From assembly GCA_950295325.1 (NCBI GenBank), contig OX485805.1, positions 434,501 to 498,500 of the forward strand: a DNA stretch of 64,000 bases. Reading direction: 5' to 3'. The stretch comes from Polytrichum commune (Eukaryota; Streptophyta; Polytrichopsida; Polytrichales; Polytrichaceae). This document shows positions 12,650 to 25,700 of the stretch, piece after piece. A model generated the notes under the pieces. The model was not told the DNA's origin, searched no databases, and worked only from the letters and a program-made list of their open reading frames with translations. The position numbers were made by a program, and so were the translations under genes. The first letter of the stretch is position 1. The number at the start of each line of letters is the position of its first letter.

Positions 12650-14035
12650 TGAATATGAAATAATGGAGAGAAAGAATGAAACTTGCGCCGGATATCAAAA
12701 ATAAAACCAACACACAACTTTTATTAAAGCCGGATAACAACAACAAACAGAGTTATAATCTCCAAAACCAAAATGATAAACTAAGGGCTTGGAGAACATT
12801 CCCTATCACTCTCCTCACCCTCATTTGCTTCTAACAAGAAAAGATTTCGTGTTCCACGCGAGAAATGATGAATGCGAGGAGGAGATGGGGACTCCGTGTC
12901 GCAACCCTTGCTAGCCCCCCTTGACAATCTTGCCAATTTTCATTTCTACCAAAGGTTACGAGCGCTAACCATTCGCATTCCGCCATGCTAATGGATAGCT
13001 CCTCTTACCCCGGACCAATAGTTCATAGGAGGGAACCAACCCTCCTACTTTGCTTTCGGGACTCACCCCTTAATCGCTAACCAACCCCTTTAATCGGTAA
13101 CCAATCCTTAGATGTGGACTTCCATCCATGGAAGTCCAATCTTATGTTGATCATCGCGTTGCCGGAGCAACACTACAACAACCCGAACCATACTAGGCAA
13201 CTATGGCCTCACATTAGGCCAATGCCAATGGAGGCCGTGCCGTTCAGCCTCGGGTGGGTGAGGCCACACCACCTCACCCATATAAGCCTCTAGGACTCTA
13301 CGCGGGGCCCCTACCCCACCATCAACCAACCTCTTGTCTCCCTACCAAGAGTTGGGGCCAAGTGGACAATTTCCTTTAGCTGCTGGGCCTAGAACCCCCC
13401 AGCAGCTTCAGACCATCATAACTTCCTTGTATGATGTCTGATCATAACAACCAACCACTCCATCCTCATCTACGCTTCACGTAGATGCCGATGGACTCCT
13501 CACTTGCTCCATTCGAGCAAGTCTTGGGGAAGTTATGCCTGTTTGAACCTTGGCAGTCCCGGGAATCCCTCCCAGGCACTGCTGTACCAGGGCGCTGTCC
13601 CGGGACAGCGCCCCACTCAAATGGCCATAACTCCTAGCTCACACCTCCGATTGAGGTGTTCTTGAGCATTCTAGAATCACCACGCCATGAGCTACGCATA
13701 GCTCATGGCCTTACCCTTGTGCCTCCTAGTCTTCGTGGGTGGGAGGCGTTCCCAACGCCCGGGGCCCTCACCCACACTAGGATCACTTGGGCCCTCTCAC
13801 CAACGGCGCCACAAGTCCCGGGTGTCACTCCGGGGTCCCCCTTGTGCCCATGGTGTTTCGGGCACTCCTCATGGAGAGGTGCGCGACACTCCGCCTTCGC
13901 AAAACAATCCGCCATTGCACTAGCATACGGGGGAAGCTCAAACGGCTTCGGAGGACTTGAAAACATGTCTCGACGAATGACTGCGACCTCCGCTGGCTCT
14001 CTAAACACCCAAGCAAAAGGATTAGAAACATGATG
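12650..14035. repeat. GC-richer dispersed repeat, possibly an LTR remnant
   Basis: The composition changes from AT-rich to GC-rich near 12.85 kb. The part 13,395-13,600 (cagcttcagacc... to ...gcagtcccggga) is clearly related to two units at about 19,103-19,290 and 19,592-19,785 inside the satellite region. It contains a short perfect palindrome cgctgtcccgggacagcg near 13,592. A TTTATTAAA near 12,720 would be a polyadenylation-like signal if the element reads on the minus strand. No coding capacity is convincing. I infer a fragment of an LTR or other dispersed repeat. Confidence 0.4.
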
Positions 14036-14093
14036 ACACTAGAAAATGAGAATCTGAAATCAAGGCAAACATGGCAAAATATAGAAAGCAAAC

Positions 14094-15856
14094 TTATGCA
14101 CAAAGGAATCCGAATGCCCTCTTGGTCATCTTTTGAGGAGGATCAAAGATAGATGTAGACGGTGCGGCAACTGAGCGAGATATACGCGCAGGCTGGGGAT
14201 CGCGCATGGGGAGTAGGAGTGAATTGAAAATGACGGGGTCACTCTCAAGGGCCACAATATGCCGCTCAAGGGAGCGACATGCTGTAATCGAACCACCTAA
14301 AGCAAAGAGAGGCAAAATGTTAGTATGGAAACTAGTCAAGGAAAAATAATGAAAAATTCAAAGTAAGGATGAAGTTGAAAAAGAAGGCGTACCTACACCA
14401 CACTGCCAGTCCATAATAACATCATTCTTGTCGGTGAGAGTAGCGAGAAGGATAGAAAAAAAAACAGGATGCTTCTCACGGGCACCTCGCCAAGGTACCC
14501 CATCACTGCGCATCGTCTGGCTCTTCTCATCGGTGAAGGTATTCAACCATCCATCTCGTTGGAGGTTGTAACCATACTCTTGTATGGCCTCCTCCCGCAC
14601 TCTAAGAACGGAGTTAACACGAACAAGAACTTTGATGTTGAACTTCCGAGTCTGCAATAATGAAAATGAAATTGAATTGAAATGAAATGAAATTGAAATG
14701 ATAAGCAATACGGAAAGGGAAGAGAGGGAGACTTGCTTACCACTCCAGAGGGAACAACGGGAGATTGGAGGTCCAAATCATTCATTCCAAACCAATCTTC
14801 CGCGACGTAGAAGTCATAAGTGTGTGCCCAATCGAAAATACTCCTAGAAACATTGACACTCGCACAATGGGCAAGAACAAGGACACCATGATCATAGAGG
14901 TTAGATTTCGCAAATGCAAAAAGACACTCATAGTATGATTCATGGAGCTTGTTCCAAGCAGGAACATCGGTGGAGATGTTCGACACCGGCAAATTCTCGG
15001 GAATGTCGGCGAAGAGCAAATCGAGGCCCTTGTGAGTTGTAGTCGAGGTGTTCACACGGGAACGACCTACCCCAAACTGCAATTGAAACTTCATGAGAAA
15101 ACAAGAAAGAGATAAATAAACAAAGCAAAGGAAAAAAATTGAGAATTGACGAAGGCAAGTATACAAACCTTGGCAATGAACTCTTGGATGCGGGTATATG
15201 CGGGGAGGGGACCTCCGGCAACCTCGGAATCCAGCATTAGTTGAACCATGTCCACATTTTCGATGAGGATAAGCGTGTTAAGGGCATCCGAAGAGGTGGC
15301 ACTGGTATCCAAGAGAGCGGCCTTCCTCTTGTGAGGCAAAGAGAGGAGAGAAGTGCCACTGTGAGATGGAGTGGCAAGAGATTGTGGATGAAATGCAGAT
15401 GGAGTAACAGAGGGGGCAAGAGAGGGAGCAACGGAGGGAGCGATAGATGGACTGTGTGGAAGGGTGGGTGGCTCAACCGGGGTCTTAGAAGCAGACCGAG
15501 TGAGAACTTGGGAAGATGCTTGGATGGCGGTCTTCTTTGCTCTGCTCTTTCTCCTTGGTGCCTTAGGAGGAGGAGGGGAAAGCTCAACGATGTCAGGCTC
15601 CTCCAAGATAACAATGTTATTATCCAGAGCACTACCCACAAGGCTAGCAAACAAAGCCTTCTCTTCCCCGGGGATAAATCCTGCAGCACAATCCAAGTAC
15701 CATCCACCACCCTGCAAGTGCAATTCGGAAAACTTGTTTGTTTGCGCGGTCGTGTACACGCAGAGGCTAGAAAAAATATTCACCCAGTCCGAGAGGTAGT
15801 CCGGCAAGGAAGACGAGGCCAATGCATTCTTCACAACCAATTCTCTCATGATATAC
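14094..15856 (-). CDS. 3' exons of split gene: Ser/Pro-rich linker and beta-class amino-methyltransferase-like domain
   Basis: Four exons read on the minus strand: 15,856-15,169, 15,076-14,741, 14,651-14,393 and 14,296-14,094 (TAA stop at 14,094-14,096). All three junctions are GT-AG and keep phase. The first exon holds a short folded part (DYLSDWVNIFSSLC), an acidic/basic stretch with KAPRRKSRAKK and a long Ser/Pro-rich linker. The next exon has LLFADIPENLPV, in the place of the DPPY motif IV of N4/N6 amino-methyltransferases. The last two exons join to VIMDWQCGVGGS followed by ACRSLERHIVALESD, which matches the SAM-binding motif I (DxFxGxG) and the acidic end of the next strand. Motif IV before motif I is the beta-class order. 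DIPE instead of DPPY means activity is uncertain. It may methylate nucleic acid or be a non-catalytic derivative. The family name is inferred from motifs only. Confidence 0.6.
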
Positions 15857-15947
15857 CTACATGACAAAACAAGAATATAAGAAAACCAAGAAAACGAGCA
15901 AGAAATGACATTAAGGAGAGGTGCAAAGTGGAGGATAGATGTATTAC

Positions 15948-17964
15948 CGATAGGCCACACGCTTGATAGCGAGAGCCCCCTCCTCGAACTCCAAGACATT
16001 ATCACCTTTGGCAAAGGCGATGTCAGGCTTATCGCCGAGATAAGGCTTGAAGGCCTTATCCCAAAGGACAATCCGCCAATGATCAACGTACTCACGAGGA
16101 CGCAAGATAGTTTCTGATGCGTCCCAATCAATGTTGACGGAGAGGCTCTCCTCTAAGGTCTCAATTTCAACCGCGACTTCCTTCTCCAACTGCAGAGAGA
16201 GAGATGATTAGATATGAGATAAATGGAATAGAGGAAAATGAAAATGAAGAAGGCCGAGGAGTGGATTTACCTGAGCCCAGAAGGACGCCTTGTGTAGCCA
16301 GTCGTCCAAAGCCCTCTCCCTCATAGGCTTGTCGACGGGGAACTTGTTATCTAACCTTTCACGAAGGGGGGCGTTCCACCAGTGAAGCCACTTAGCTTTG
16401 AACGAAGTTTCGACCGGGCATGTGACAATTTTTTGCAATTTTTCAATTGTCATGTCCGTCGAAGAGAACTCATTAAAATGGCGGTCAATCTGTACACAAA
16501 ATAAAAATGATTTGAGTTCAAAAGAGTAATAGAGTTGAAGAGTGATTTGGATGAATTGCGTTCAAGAGTGATTTGAGTTCAAAAGAGTACCTCATGAAAG
16601 AAATCCTCTCCATTGTCAGGGTGTGCAACGGATATGTACTTCTCAAAAGAACGGGCCCGAATACTTTTGATTGTCCTCTCCTGGGCCTTGGTCATAACAT
16701 TCCAAATCTCAGTGGCCGACCTCTCCGCAACGGGTGTGGTCTCACGGTAATGCCTCACTGCAAGGTCTGCTTGAGCCGAAATGTCTCTATGGAAGAAATG
16801 ACCTTGTGAGTTCATATAATCGGCATGGAAATTATCTATGTTGGAAGCTCTAAATGATTAAATGCATAAAATCATACCTTGTAAAGAAACTTAACGAACA
16901 CATCCGCGGTCAAGGTGTACCAAGTTGGGCGACTCTCCTTTATCTTCTCGCATGCTTTGTAGTCAGATGGCGATATTAGATCCTTGAAGGTGGACAACTC
17001 TAACCTCCCAAAAGTGCGGATTCGAAGGAGCTTGGCCGGAATGTTTGCCTTGACATAATCATGCTCGGTTGACTTGAGAGAAAATATGTGAGGAACGTGA
17101 AGTGAAAAGAATGGAAAATAATTGAAACAAAAATAAAAAATGAATGAAAAAAATGAATGAAAAAAATGAATGAGCTTACCAATTAATGTCGCTCATAGCA
17201 TTGAGGAATACACCGGTATATCCTCTAGGGTCAACAACAATGTAATCCACCGAGATATGCCAACTCTTGTCATCGGCGTGGTGGTTATTGATATGTCTCC
17301 ACCAAGCGGTGAGACGATGATTGCCTTCCCAGATGAAGAACATCTTCCCGGCGAAATGTGCAAGATCCGGATCATCCTTGAGCTTGGCGTCAAATTCTGC
17401 GGAGGCCTCTTGCCAGAGAGGGCTCCAAGAGGCCATAATGCCAGGGGGAATGGGGAGGTCCACGGGAACGTCGTTGAAAGAAGACACGTAAAGAACCCGA
17501 TCATCCTCTCGGTATCCCATTACAAATTCACATTCCAAGCGCTGCACCTCAACCTCACTGATAGGACGGACGAGAGGGAGGGCTCTCAAGCGGCACAAAG
17601 GAATGGATAAGTGGGACTTACAGGTTGGCTTAATCCGGAGGCGTTGGATAACACCAATGGAGTCCTCTTTTTGTGATTTCCGAAGCTCAAGCTCACACAC
17701 CACGGGATCCGTGTCGGCAACTGCTTGAACAGCATCTTCGCTCATTGCGAGAGCCTAACAAAAACACAAACAATAAAACCATGCTTAGAAAGCTAGAACT
17801 CAAAAAACTTGCTCAACAAATTACTCAACAATTATCCAACTCACCTCTACTTGTAATGGGCCCTGCGAATTGAGACTCTCAACCTGCACAGCTTCAACTT
17901 CAACTGCGGGGGCCGCAAGAACAACATCCTCTCCAGATTGCGCAACCTGTGAAGAGTCCATATC
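15948..17964 (-). CDS. Middle exons of the same split gene: ParB-like domain
   Basis: Exons on the minus strand: 17,964-17,845, 17,754-17,180, 17,072-16,878, about 16,786-16,591, 16,489-16,271 and 16,189-15,948. The first begins after a good pyrimidine tract and AG and contains an ATG at 17,961 that could start a shorter form. The second exon has IPLCRLRALPLVRP, an ISEVEVQRLECEF helix, a strand with VLYVSS, then FIWEGNHRLTAW and a following strand VDYIVVDP. This is the order of a ParB/Srx fold, in which (D/E)GxxRxxA forms the nucleotide-binding loop. In bacteria such a domain is often fused to a beta-class DNA methyltransferase, and the later exons here supply one. Junctions 1/2, 4/5, 5/6 and 6/next keep phase. 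Junctions 2/3 and 3/4 do not with the best GT-AG sites, so this copy may be damaged or spliced differently. Confidence 0.55.
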
Positions 17965-18133
17965 CTAAGAACATGGAGAAAATAAGAATTTCACAAAGAA
18001 AAGTCAATAACTTCGTAACTATAAAGAAACAAATCCTCACAAAAACAATACAAGGCCAAGAGCAAACTACAAATGGAAATGGCCGAATGCTAAGTCAAGT
18101 GGTCAACTCTAGCACTAACCTACCTACGAATGA

Positions 18134-19047
18134 GAGGCCTCGGATCCGAGGCCTCTTTTCCTACCTCCTCCTTATGCACTACCCAAAATAAAAAGGCCGA
18201 GAGAAATCTTATGTGAACATAGCAATTTGACTTTTCAAGCACATACATTGTCTCCAAAATGAGGCCTCGGATCCGAGGCCTCTTCACAAACCTCCTACTC
18301 ATGTAGTACCCAAAACAAGAAGGCCGAGAGCAATCTTACACGAATATAACATTTTGATTTTTCTAGCATAAAATTGACACAAACATGAGGCCTCGGATCC
18401 GAAGCCTCTTCCCAAAACACATACTTATTCACTACCCAAAACAAGAAGGCCGAGAGGATTCAAAAATGAACATAAGATTTTCATTTTTCAAGCACATACC
18501 TTGACACAAAAATGAGGCCTCGGATCCGAGGCCTCTTCACAAAGTACCTACTTATGCACTACCCAAAACAAGAGGGCCAAGAGCATTCAAAAATGAACAT
18601 AACATTTTAACTTTTCATGCACATACCTTGACACAAAAATGAGGCCTCGGATCCGAGGCCTCTTCCGAATGCCCCTCCTTATGAAATACATACTACAGAA
18701 AATGGCCGAGAGAATTCAAAAATGAACCTAACATTTTCATTTTTCAAGCACAAACCTTGACACAAAAATGAGGCCTCGGATCCGAGGCCTCTTCACAAAG
18801 TACCTACTTATGCACTACCCAAAACAAGAGGGCCAAGAGCATTCAAAAATGAACATAAATTTTTAATTTTTCATGCACATACCTTGACACAAAAATGAGG
18901 CCTCGGATCCGAGGCCTCTTCCGAATGCCCCTCCTTATGAAATACATACTACACAAAATGGCCGAGAGAATTCAAAAATGAACCTAACATTTTGATTTTT
19001 CAAGCACAAACCTTGACACAAAAAAGAGGCCTCGGATCCGAGGCCTC
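18134..19047. repeat. Left-edge satellite subarray, 127-bp period
   Basis: Eight copies of the 22-bp palindrome (GAGGCCTCGGA followed by its reverse complement) start at 18,134, 18,261, 18,387, 18,514, 18,641, 18,770, 18,897 and 19,026, so spacing is 126-129 bp. One copy near 18,387 has a single change in the right arm. The spacer has 'acccaaaacaagaaggccgag' type sequence and differs from the core array. A C15 run follows at 19,088-19,102. Confidence 0.9.
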
Positions 19048-19102
19048 TTCCCAAAGCTCCTACTTATGCACTTAACAAAACACATTTCCCCCCCCCCCCC
19101 CC

Positions 19103-19785
19103 GCAGCTTCAGACCTCCATATCTTCCACGTGTGGTCTCCGAAACTAACAATCAACCACTCTATCGTCATCTACGTGAAATGTAGATGCCGATGGACACC
19201 TCACTTGCCCTATTTGGGCAAAAATCAAGGAAGTTATGCCTGTTTAAACATTCGCAGTCCCGGGAGCCACTCCCAGGGGACTGCTGATCGAGGGCACTAA
19301 AAGGAGGCCTCGGATCCGAGGCCTCATTTTCAAACTAGTGTACATACTCAAAAACAAGCAAAGTGCCTCATTCATACAAGCTATACGTTGAATCAAAAAA
19401 CCTCAAGTGGCCTCGGCTGAGAGGCCTCGGATCTGAGGGCTCACACACAAAGTAATTTACGTACTCCAAACCAACCATAGTGCCTCATCCGTACACTAGT
19501 TTTGGAACACATAAAAGAGGCCTCGGATCCGAGGCCTCTTCTCCTAGCTCCTACATATGCACTCAACAAAACACATTTCCCCCCCCCCCCGGCAGCTTCA
19601 GACCTCCATATCTTCCACATGTGGTCTCCGAATCTAACAATCAACCACTTTATCGTCATCTACGTGAAATGTAGATACCGATGGACACCTCACTTGCCCC
19701 ATTTGGGCAGACATCAAGGAAGTTCTGCCTGTTTAAACATTCGCAGTCCCGGGAGCCACTCCCTGCGGACTGCTGATCGAGGGCA
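19103..19785. repeat. Two copies of a ~190-bp dispersed unit at the satellite edge
   Basis: Units at about 19,103-19,290 and 19,592-19,785 are near identical and lie 492 bp apart, each starting after a C-run (19,088-19,102 and 19,579-19,590) and each ending at a palindrome-bearing satellite unit. They are related to 13,395-13,600. Satellite palindromes at about 19,305, 19,421 and 19,519 lie between the two, so the unit was amplified together with satellite DNA. Confidence 0.75.
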
Positions 19786-19791
19786 CTAAAA

Positions 19792-22700
19792 GGAGGCCTC
19801 GGATCCGAGGCCTCATTTCCAAACTACTTTACATACTCAAAAACAAGCAAAGTGCCTCACTCATACAAGCTATACGTTGAATCAAAAAACCTCAAGTGGC
19901 CTCGGCCGAGAGCCCTCGGATCCGAGGCCTTACACACAAACTAGTTTACATACTCAAAACCAACCCAAGTGCCTCATCTGTACACTTGTTTTGGAATACA
20001 TAAAAGAAGCCTCGGATCCGAGGCCTCATTCACAAACTAGTTTACACACTCAAAACAAACCAAACTGCCTCATCTGTACACTTGTTTTGGAACACATAAA
20101 AGAGGCCTCGGATCCGAGGCCTCATTCACAAACTAGTTTGCATACTCAAAACAAACCAAAGTGCCTCATCCGTACACTTGTTTTGGAACACATAAAAGAG
20201 GCCTCGGATCCGAGGCCTCATTCACAAACAAGTTTACATCCTCAAAAACAAGCAAAGTGCCTCATTCATACCAGTTATACTTTGAATCAAAAAACCTCAA
20301 TTGGCCTCGGCCGAGAGGCCTCGGATCCGAGGCCTTACACACAAACTAGTTTACATACTCAAAACCAACCAAACTGCCTCATCTGTACACCTGTTTTGGA
20401 ACACATAAAAGAGGCCTCGGATCCGAGGCCTCATTCACAAACTAGTTTACATACTCAAAACAAACCAAAGTGCCTCATCTGTACACTTGTTTTGGAACAC
20501 ATAAAAGAGGCCTCGGATCCGAGGCCTCATTCACAAACTAGTTTGCATACTCAAAACAAACCAAAGTGCCTCATCCGTACACTTGTTTTGGAACACATAA
20601 AAGAGGCCTCGGATCCGAGGCCTCATTCACAAACTAGTTTACATCCTCAAAAACAAGCAAAGTGCCTCATTCATACAAGTTATACTTTGAATCAAAAAAC
20701 CTCAAGTGGCCTCGGCCGAGAGGCCTCGGATCCGAGCCTTACACACAAACTAGTTAACATACTCAAAACCAACCAAAGTGCCTCTTCCGTACACTTGTTT
20801 TGGAACACATAAAAGAGGCCTCGGATCCGAGGCCCCATTCACAAACTAGTTTACATACTCAAAACAAACCAAAGTGCCTCATCCGTACACTTGTTTTGGA
20901 ACACATAAAAGAGGCCTCGGATCCGAGGCCTCATTCACAAACTAGTTTGCATACTCAAAACAAACCAAAGTGCCTTCCCCGTACACTTGTTTTGGAACAC
21001 ATAAAAGAGGCCTCGGATCCGATGCCTCATTCACAAACTAGTTTACATCCTCAAAAACAAGCAAAGTGCCTCATTCATACAAGTTATACCTTGAATCAAA
21101 AAACCTCAAGTGGCCTCGGCCGAGAGGCCTCGGATCCGAGGCCTTACACACAAACTAGTTTACATACTCAAAACCAACCAAAGTGCCTCTTCCGTACACT
21201 TGTTTTGGAACACATAAAAGAGGCCTCGGATCCGAGGCCTCATTCACAAACTAGTTTGCATACTCAAAACAAACCAAAGTGCCTCATCCGTACAATTGTT
21301 TTGGAACACATAAAAGAGGCCTCGGATCCGAGCCCTCATTCACAAACTAGTTTACATACTCAAAACAAACCAACGTGCCTCATCCGTACACTTGTTTTGG
21401 AACACAGAAAAGAGGCCTCGGATCCGAGGCCTCATTCACAAACTAGTTTGCATACTCAAAACAAACCAAAGTGCCTCATCCGTACACTTGTTTTGGAACA
21501 CATGAAAGAGGCCTCGGATCCGAGGCCTCATTCACAAACTAGTTTACATCCTCAAAAACAAGCAAAGTGCCTCATTCATACAAGTTATACTTTGAATCAA
21601 AAAACCTCAAGTGGCCTGGGCCGAGAGGCCTCGGATCGGAGGCCTTACACACAAACTAGTTTACATACTCAAAACCAACCAAAGTGCCTCATTTGTACAC
21701 TTGTTTTGGAACACATAAAAGAGGCCTCGGATCCGAGGCCTCATTCACAAACTAGTTTACATCCTCAAAAACAAGCAAAGTGCCTCATTCATACAAGTTA
21801 TACTTTGAATCAAAAAACCTCAAGTGGCCTCGACCGAGAGGCCTCGGATCCGAGGCCTTACACACAAACTAGTTTACATACTCAAAACCAACCAAAGTGC
21901 CTCTTCCGTACACTTGTTTTGGAACACATAAAAGAGGCCTCGGATCCGAGGCCTCATTCACAAACTAGTTTGCATACTCAAAACAAACCAAAGTGCCTCA
22001 TTCGTACACTGGTTTGGAACACATAAAAGAGGCCTCGGATCCGAGGCCTCATTCACAAACTAGTTTACATCCTCAAGAACAAGCAAAGTGCCTCATTCAT
22101 ACAAGTTATACTTTGAATCAACAAACCTCAAGTGGCCTGGGCCGAGAGGCCTCGGATCCGAGGCCTTACACACTAACTAGTTTACATACTCAAAACCAAC
22201 CAAAGTGCCTCTTCCGTAGACTTGTTTTGGAACACATAAAAGAGGCCTCGGATCTGAGGCCTCATTCACAAACTAGTTTACATACTCAAAACAAACCAAA
22301 GTGCCTCATCCGTACACTTGTTTTGGAACACATAAAAGAGGCCTCGGATCCGAGGCCTCATTCACAAACTAGTTTACATCCTCAAAAACAAGCAAAGTGC
22401 CTCATTCATACAAGTTATACTTTGAATCAAAAAACCTCAAGTGGCCTCGGCCGAGAGGCCTCGGATCCGAGGCCTTACACACAAACTAGTTTACATACTC
22501 AAAACCAACCAAAGTGCCTCTTCCATACACTTGTTTTGGAACACATAAAAGAGGCCTCGGATCCGAGGCCTCATTCACAAACTAGTTTGCATACTCAAAA
22601 CAAACCAAAGTGCCTCATCCGTACAATTGTTTTGGAACACATAAAAGAGGCCTCGGATCCGAGGCCTCATTCACAAACTAGTTTACATACTCAAAACAAA

Positions 22701-25700
22701 CCAACGTGCCTCATCCGTACACTTGTTTTGGAACACATAAAAGAGGCCTCGGATCCGAGGCCTCATTCACAAACTAGTTTACATCCTCAAAAACAAGCAA
22801 AGTGCCTCATTCATACAAGTTATACTTTGAATCAAAAAACCTCAAGTGGCCTCGGCCGAGAGGCCTCGGATCCGAGGCCTTACACACTAACTAGTTTACA
22901 TACTCAAAACCAACCAAAGTGCCTCTTCCGTAGACTTGTTTTGGAACACATAAAAGAGGCCTCGGATCTGAGGCCTCATTCACAAACTAGTTTACATACT
23001 CAAAACAAACCAAAGTGCCTCATCCGTACACTTGTTTTGGAACACATAAAAGAGGCCTCGGATCCGAGGCCTCATTCACAAACTAGTTTACATCCTCAAA
23101 AACAAGCAAAGTGCCTCATTCATACAAGTTATACTTTGAATCAAAAAACCTCAAGTGGCCTCGGCCGAGAGGCCTCGGATCCGAGGCCTTACACACAAAC
23201 TAGTTTACATACTCAAAACCAACCAAAGTGCCTCTTCCATACACTTGTTTTGGAACACATAAAAGAGGCCTCGGATCCGAGGCCTCATTCACAAACTAGT
23301 TTGCATACTCAAAACAAACCAAAGTGCCTCATCCGTACAATTGTTTTGGAACACATAAAAGAGGCCTCGGATCCGAGGCCTCATTCACAAACTAGTTTAC
23401 ATACTCAAAACAAACCAACGTGCCTCATCCGTACACTTGTTTTGGAACACATAAAAGAGGCCTCGGATCCGAGGCCTCATTCACAAACTAGTTTACATCC
23501 TCAAAAACAAGCAAAGTGCCTCATTCATACAAGTTATACTTTGAATCAAAAAACCTCAAGTGGCCTCGGCCGAGAGGCCTCGGATCCGAGGCCTTACACA
23601 CAAACTAGTTTACATACTCAAAACCAACCAAAGTGCCTCATCTGTACACTTGTTTTGGAACACATAAAAGAGGCCTCGGATCCGAGGCCTCATTCACAAA
23701 CTAGTTTACATCCTCAAAAACAAGCAAAGTGCCTCATTCATACAAGTTATACTTTGAATCAAAAAACCTCAAGTGGCCTCGACCGAGAGGCCTCGGATCC
23801 GAGGCCTTACACACAAACTAGTTTACATACTCAAAACCAACCAAAGTGCCTCTTCCGTACACTTGTTTTGGAACACATAAAAGAGGCCTCGGATCCGAGG
23901 CCTCATTCAGAAACTAGTTTGCATACTCAAAACAAACCAAAGTGCCTCATTCGTACACTTGTTTTGGAACACATAAAAGAGGCCTCGGATCCGAGGCCTC
24001 ATTCACAAACTAGTTTACATCCTCAAGAACAAGCAAAGTGCCTCATTCATACAAGTTATACTTTGAATCAAAAAACCTCAAGTGGCCTGGGCCGAGAGGC
24101 CTCGGATCCGAGGCCTTACACACTAACTAGTTTACATACTCAAAACCAACCAAAGTGCCTCTTCCGTACACTTGTTTTTGAACACATAAAAGAGGCCTCG
24201 GATCCGAGGCCTCATTCACAAACTAGTTTACATACTCAAAACAAACCAAAGTGCCTCATCCGTACACTTGTTTTGGAACACATAAAACAGGCCTCAGATC
24301 CCAGGCCTCATTCACAAACTAGTTTGCATACTCAAAACAAACCAAAGTGCCTCATCCGTACACTTGTTTTGGAACACATAAAAGAGGCCTCGGATCCGAG
24401 GCCTCAATCACAAACTAGTTTACATCCTCAAAAACAACCAAAGTGCCTCATTCATACAAGTTATACTTTGAATCAAAAAACCTCAAGTGGCCTCGCCCGA
24501 GAGGCCTCGGATCCGAGGCCTTACACACAAACCAGTTTACATCCTCAAAACCAACCAAAGTGCCTCATCCGTACACTTGTTTTGGAACACATAAAAGAGG
24601 CCTCGGATCCGAGGCCTCATTCACAAACTAGTTTACATCCTCAAAAACAAGCAAAGTGCCTACACTTGTTTTGGAATACATAAAAGATGCCTCGGATCCG
24701 AGGCCTCATTCACAAACTAGTTTACATACTCAAAACAAACCAAAGTGCCTCATCCGTACACTTGTTTTGGAACACATAAAAGAGGCCTCGGATCCGAGGC
24801 CTCATTCACAAACTAGTTTACATCCTCAAAAACAAGCAAAGTGCCTACACTTGTTTTGGAATACATAAAAGATGCCTCGGATCCGAGGCCTCATTCACAA
24901 ACTAGTTTACATACTCAAAACAAACCAAAGTGCCTCATCCGTACACTTGTTTTGGAACGCATAAAAGAGGCCTCGGATCCGAGGCCTCATTCACAAACTA
25001 GTTTGCATACTCAAAACAAACCAAAGTGCCTCATCCGTACACTTGTTTTGGAACACATAAAAGAGGCCTCGGATCCGATGCCTCATTCACAAACTAGTTT
25101 ACATCCTCAAAAACAAGCAAAGTACCTCATTCATACAAGTTATACTTTGAATCAAAAAACCTCAAGTGGCCTCGGCCGAAGGGCCTCGGATCCGAGGCCT
25201 TACACACAAACTAGTTTACATACTCAAAACCAACCAAAGTGCCTCTTCCGTACACTTGTTTTGGAACACATAAAAGAGGCCTCGGATCCGAGGCCTCATT
25301 CACAAACTAGTTTACATACTCAAAACAAACCAAAGTGCCTCATCCGTACACTTGTTTTGGAACACATAAAAGAGGCCTCGGATCCGAGGCCTCATTCACA
25401 AACTAGTTTGCATACTCAAAACAAACCAAAGTGCCTCATCCGTACACTTGTTTTGGAACACATAAAAGAGGCCTCGGATCCGAGGCCTCATTCACAAACT
25501 AGTTTACATCCTCAAAAACAAGCAAAGTGCCTACACTTGTTTTGTAATACATAAAAGATGGCTCGGATCCGAGGCCTCATTCACAAACTAGTTTACATAC
25601 TCAAAACAAACCAAAGTGCCTCATCCGTACACTTGTTTTGGAACGCATAAAAGAGGCCTCGGATCCGAGGCCTCATTCACAAACTAGTTTGCATACTCAA

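Noticed and set aside
13703-14008. Minus-strand 101-codon GC-rich frame near 13.8 kb
   Set aside because: Overlaps several equally long frames on both strands in a GC-rich repeat, has no motif, and is best explained by low stop frequency.
15241-15864. Plus-strand 207-codon frame opposite the Ser/Pro-rich exon
   Set aside because: It is the antisense of an exon with consistent splice phases, and no plus-strand motif is present.
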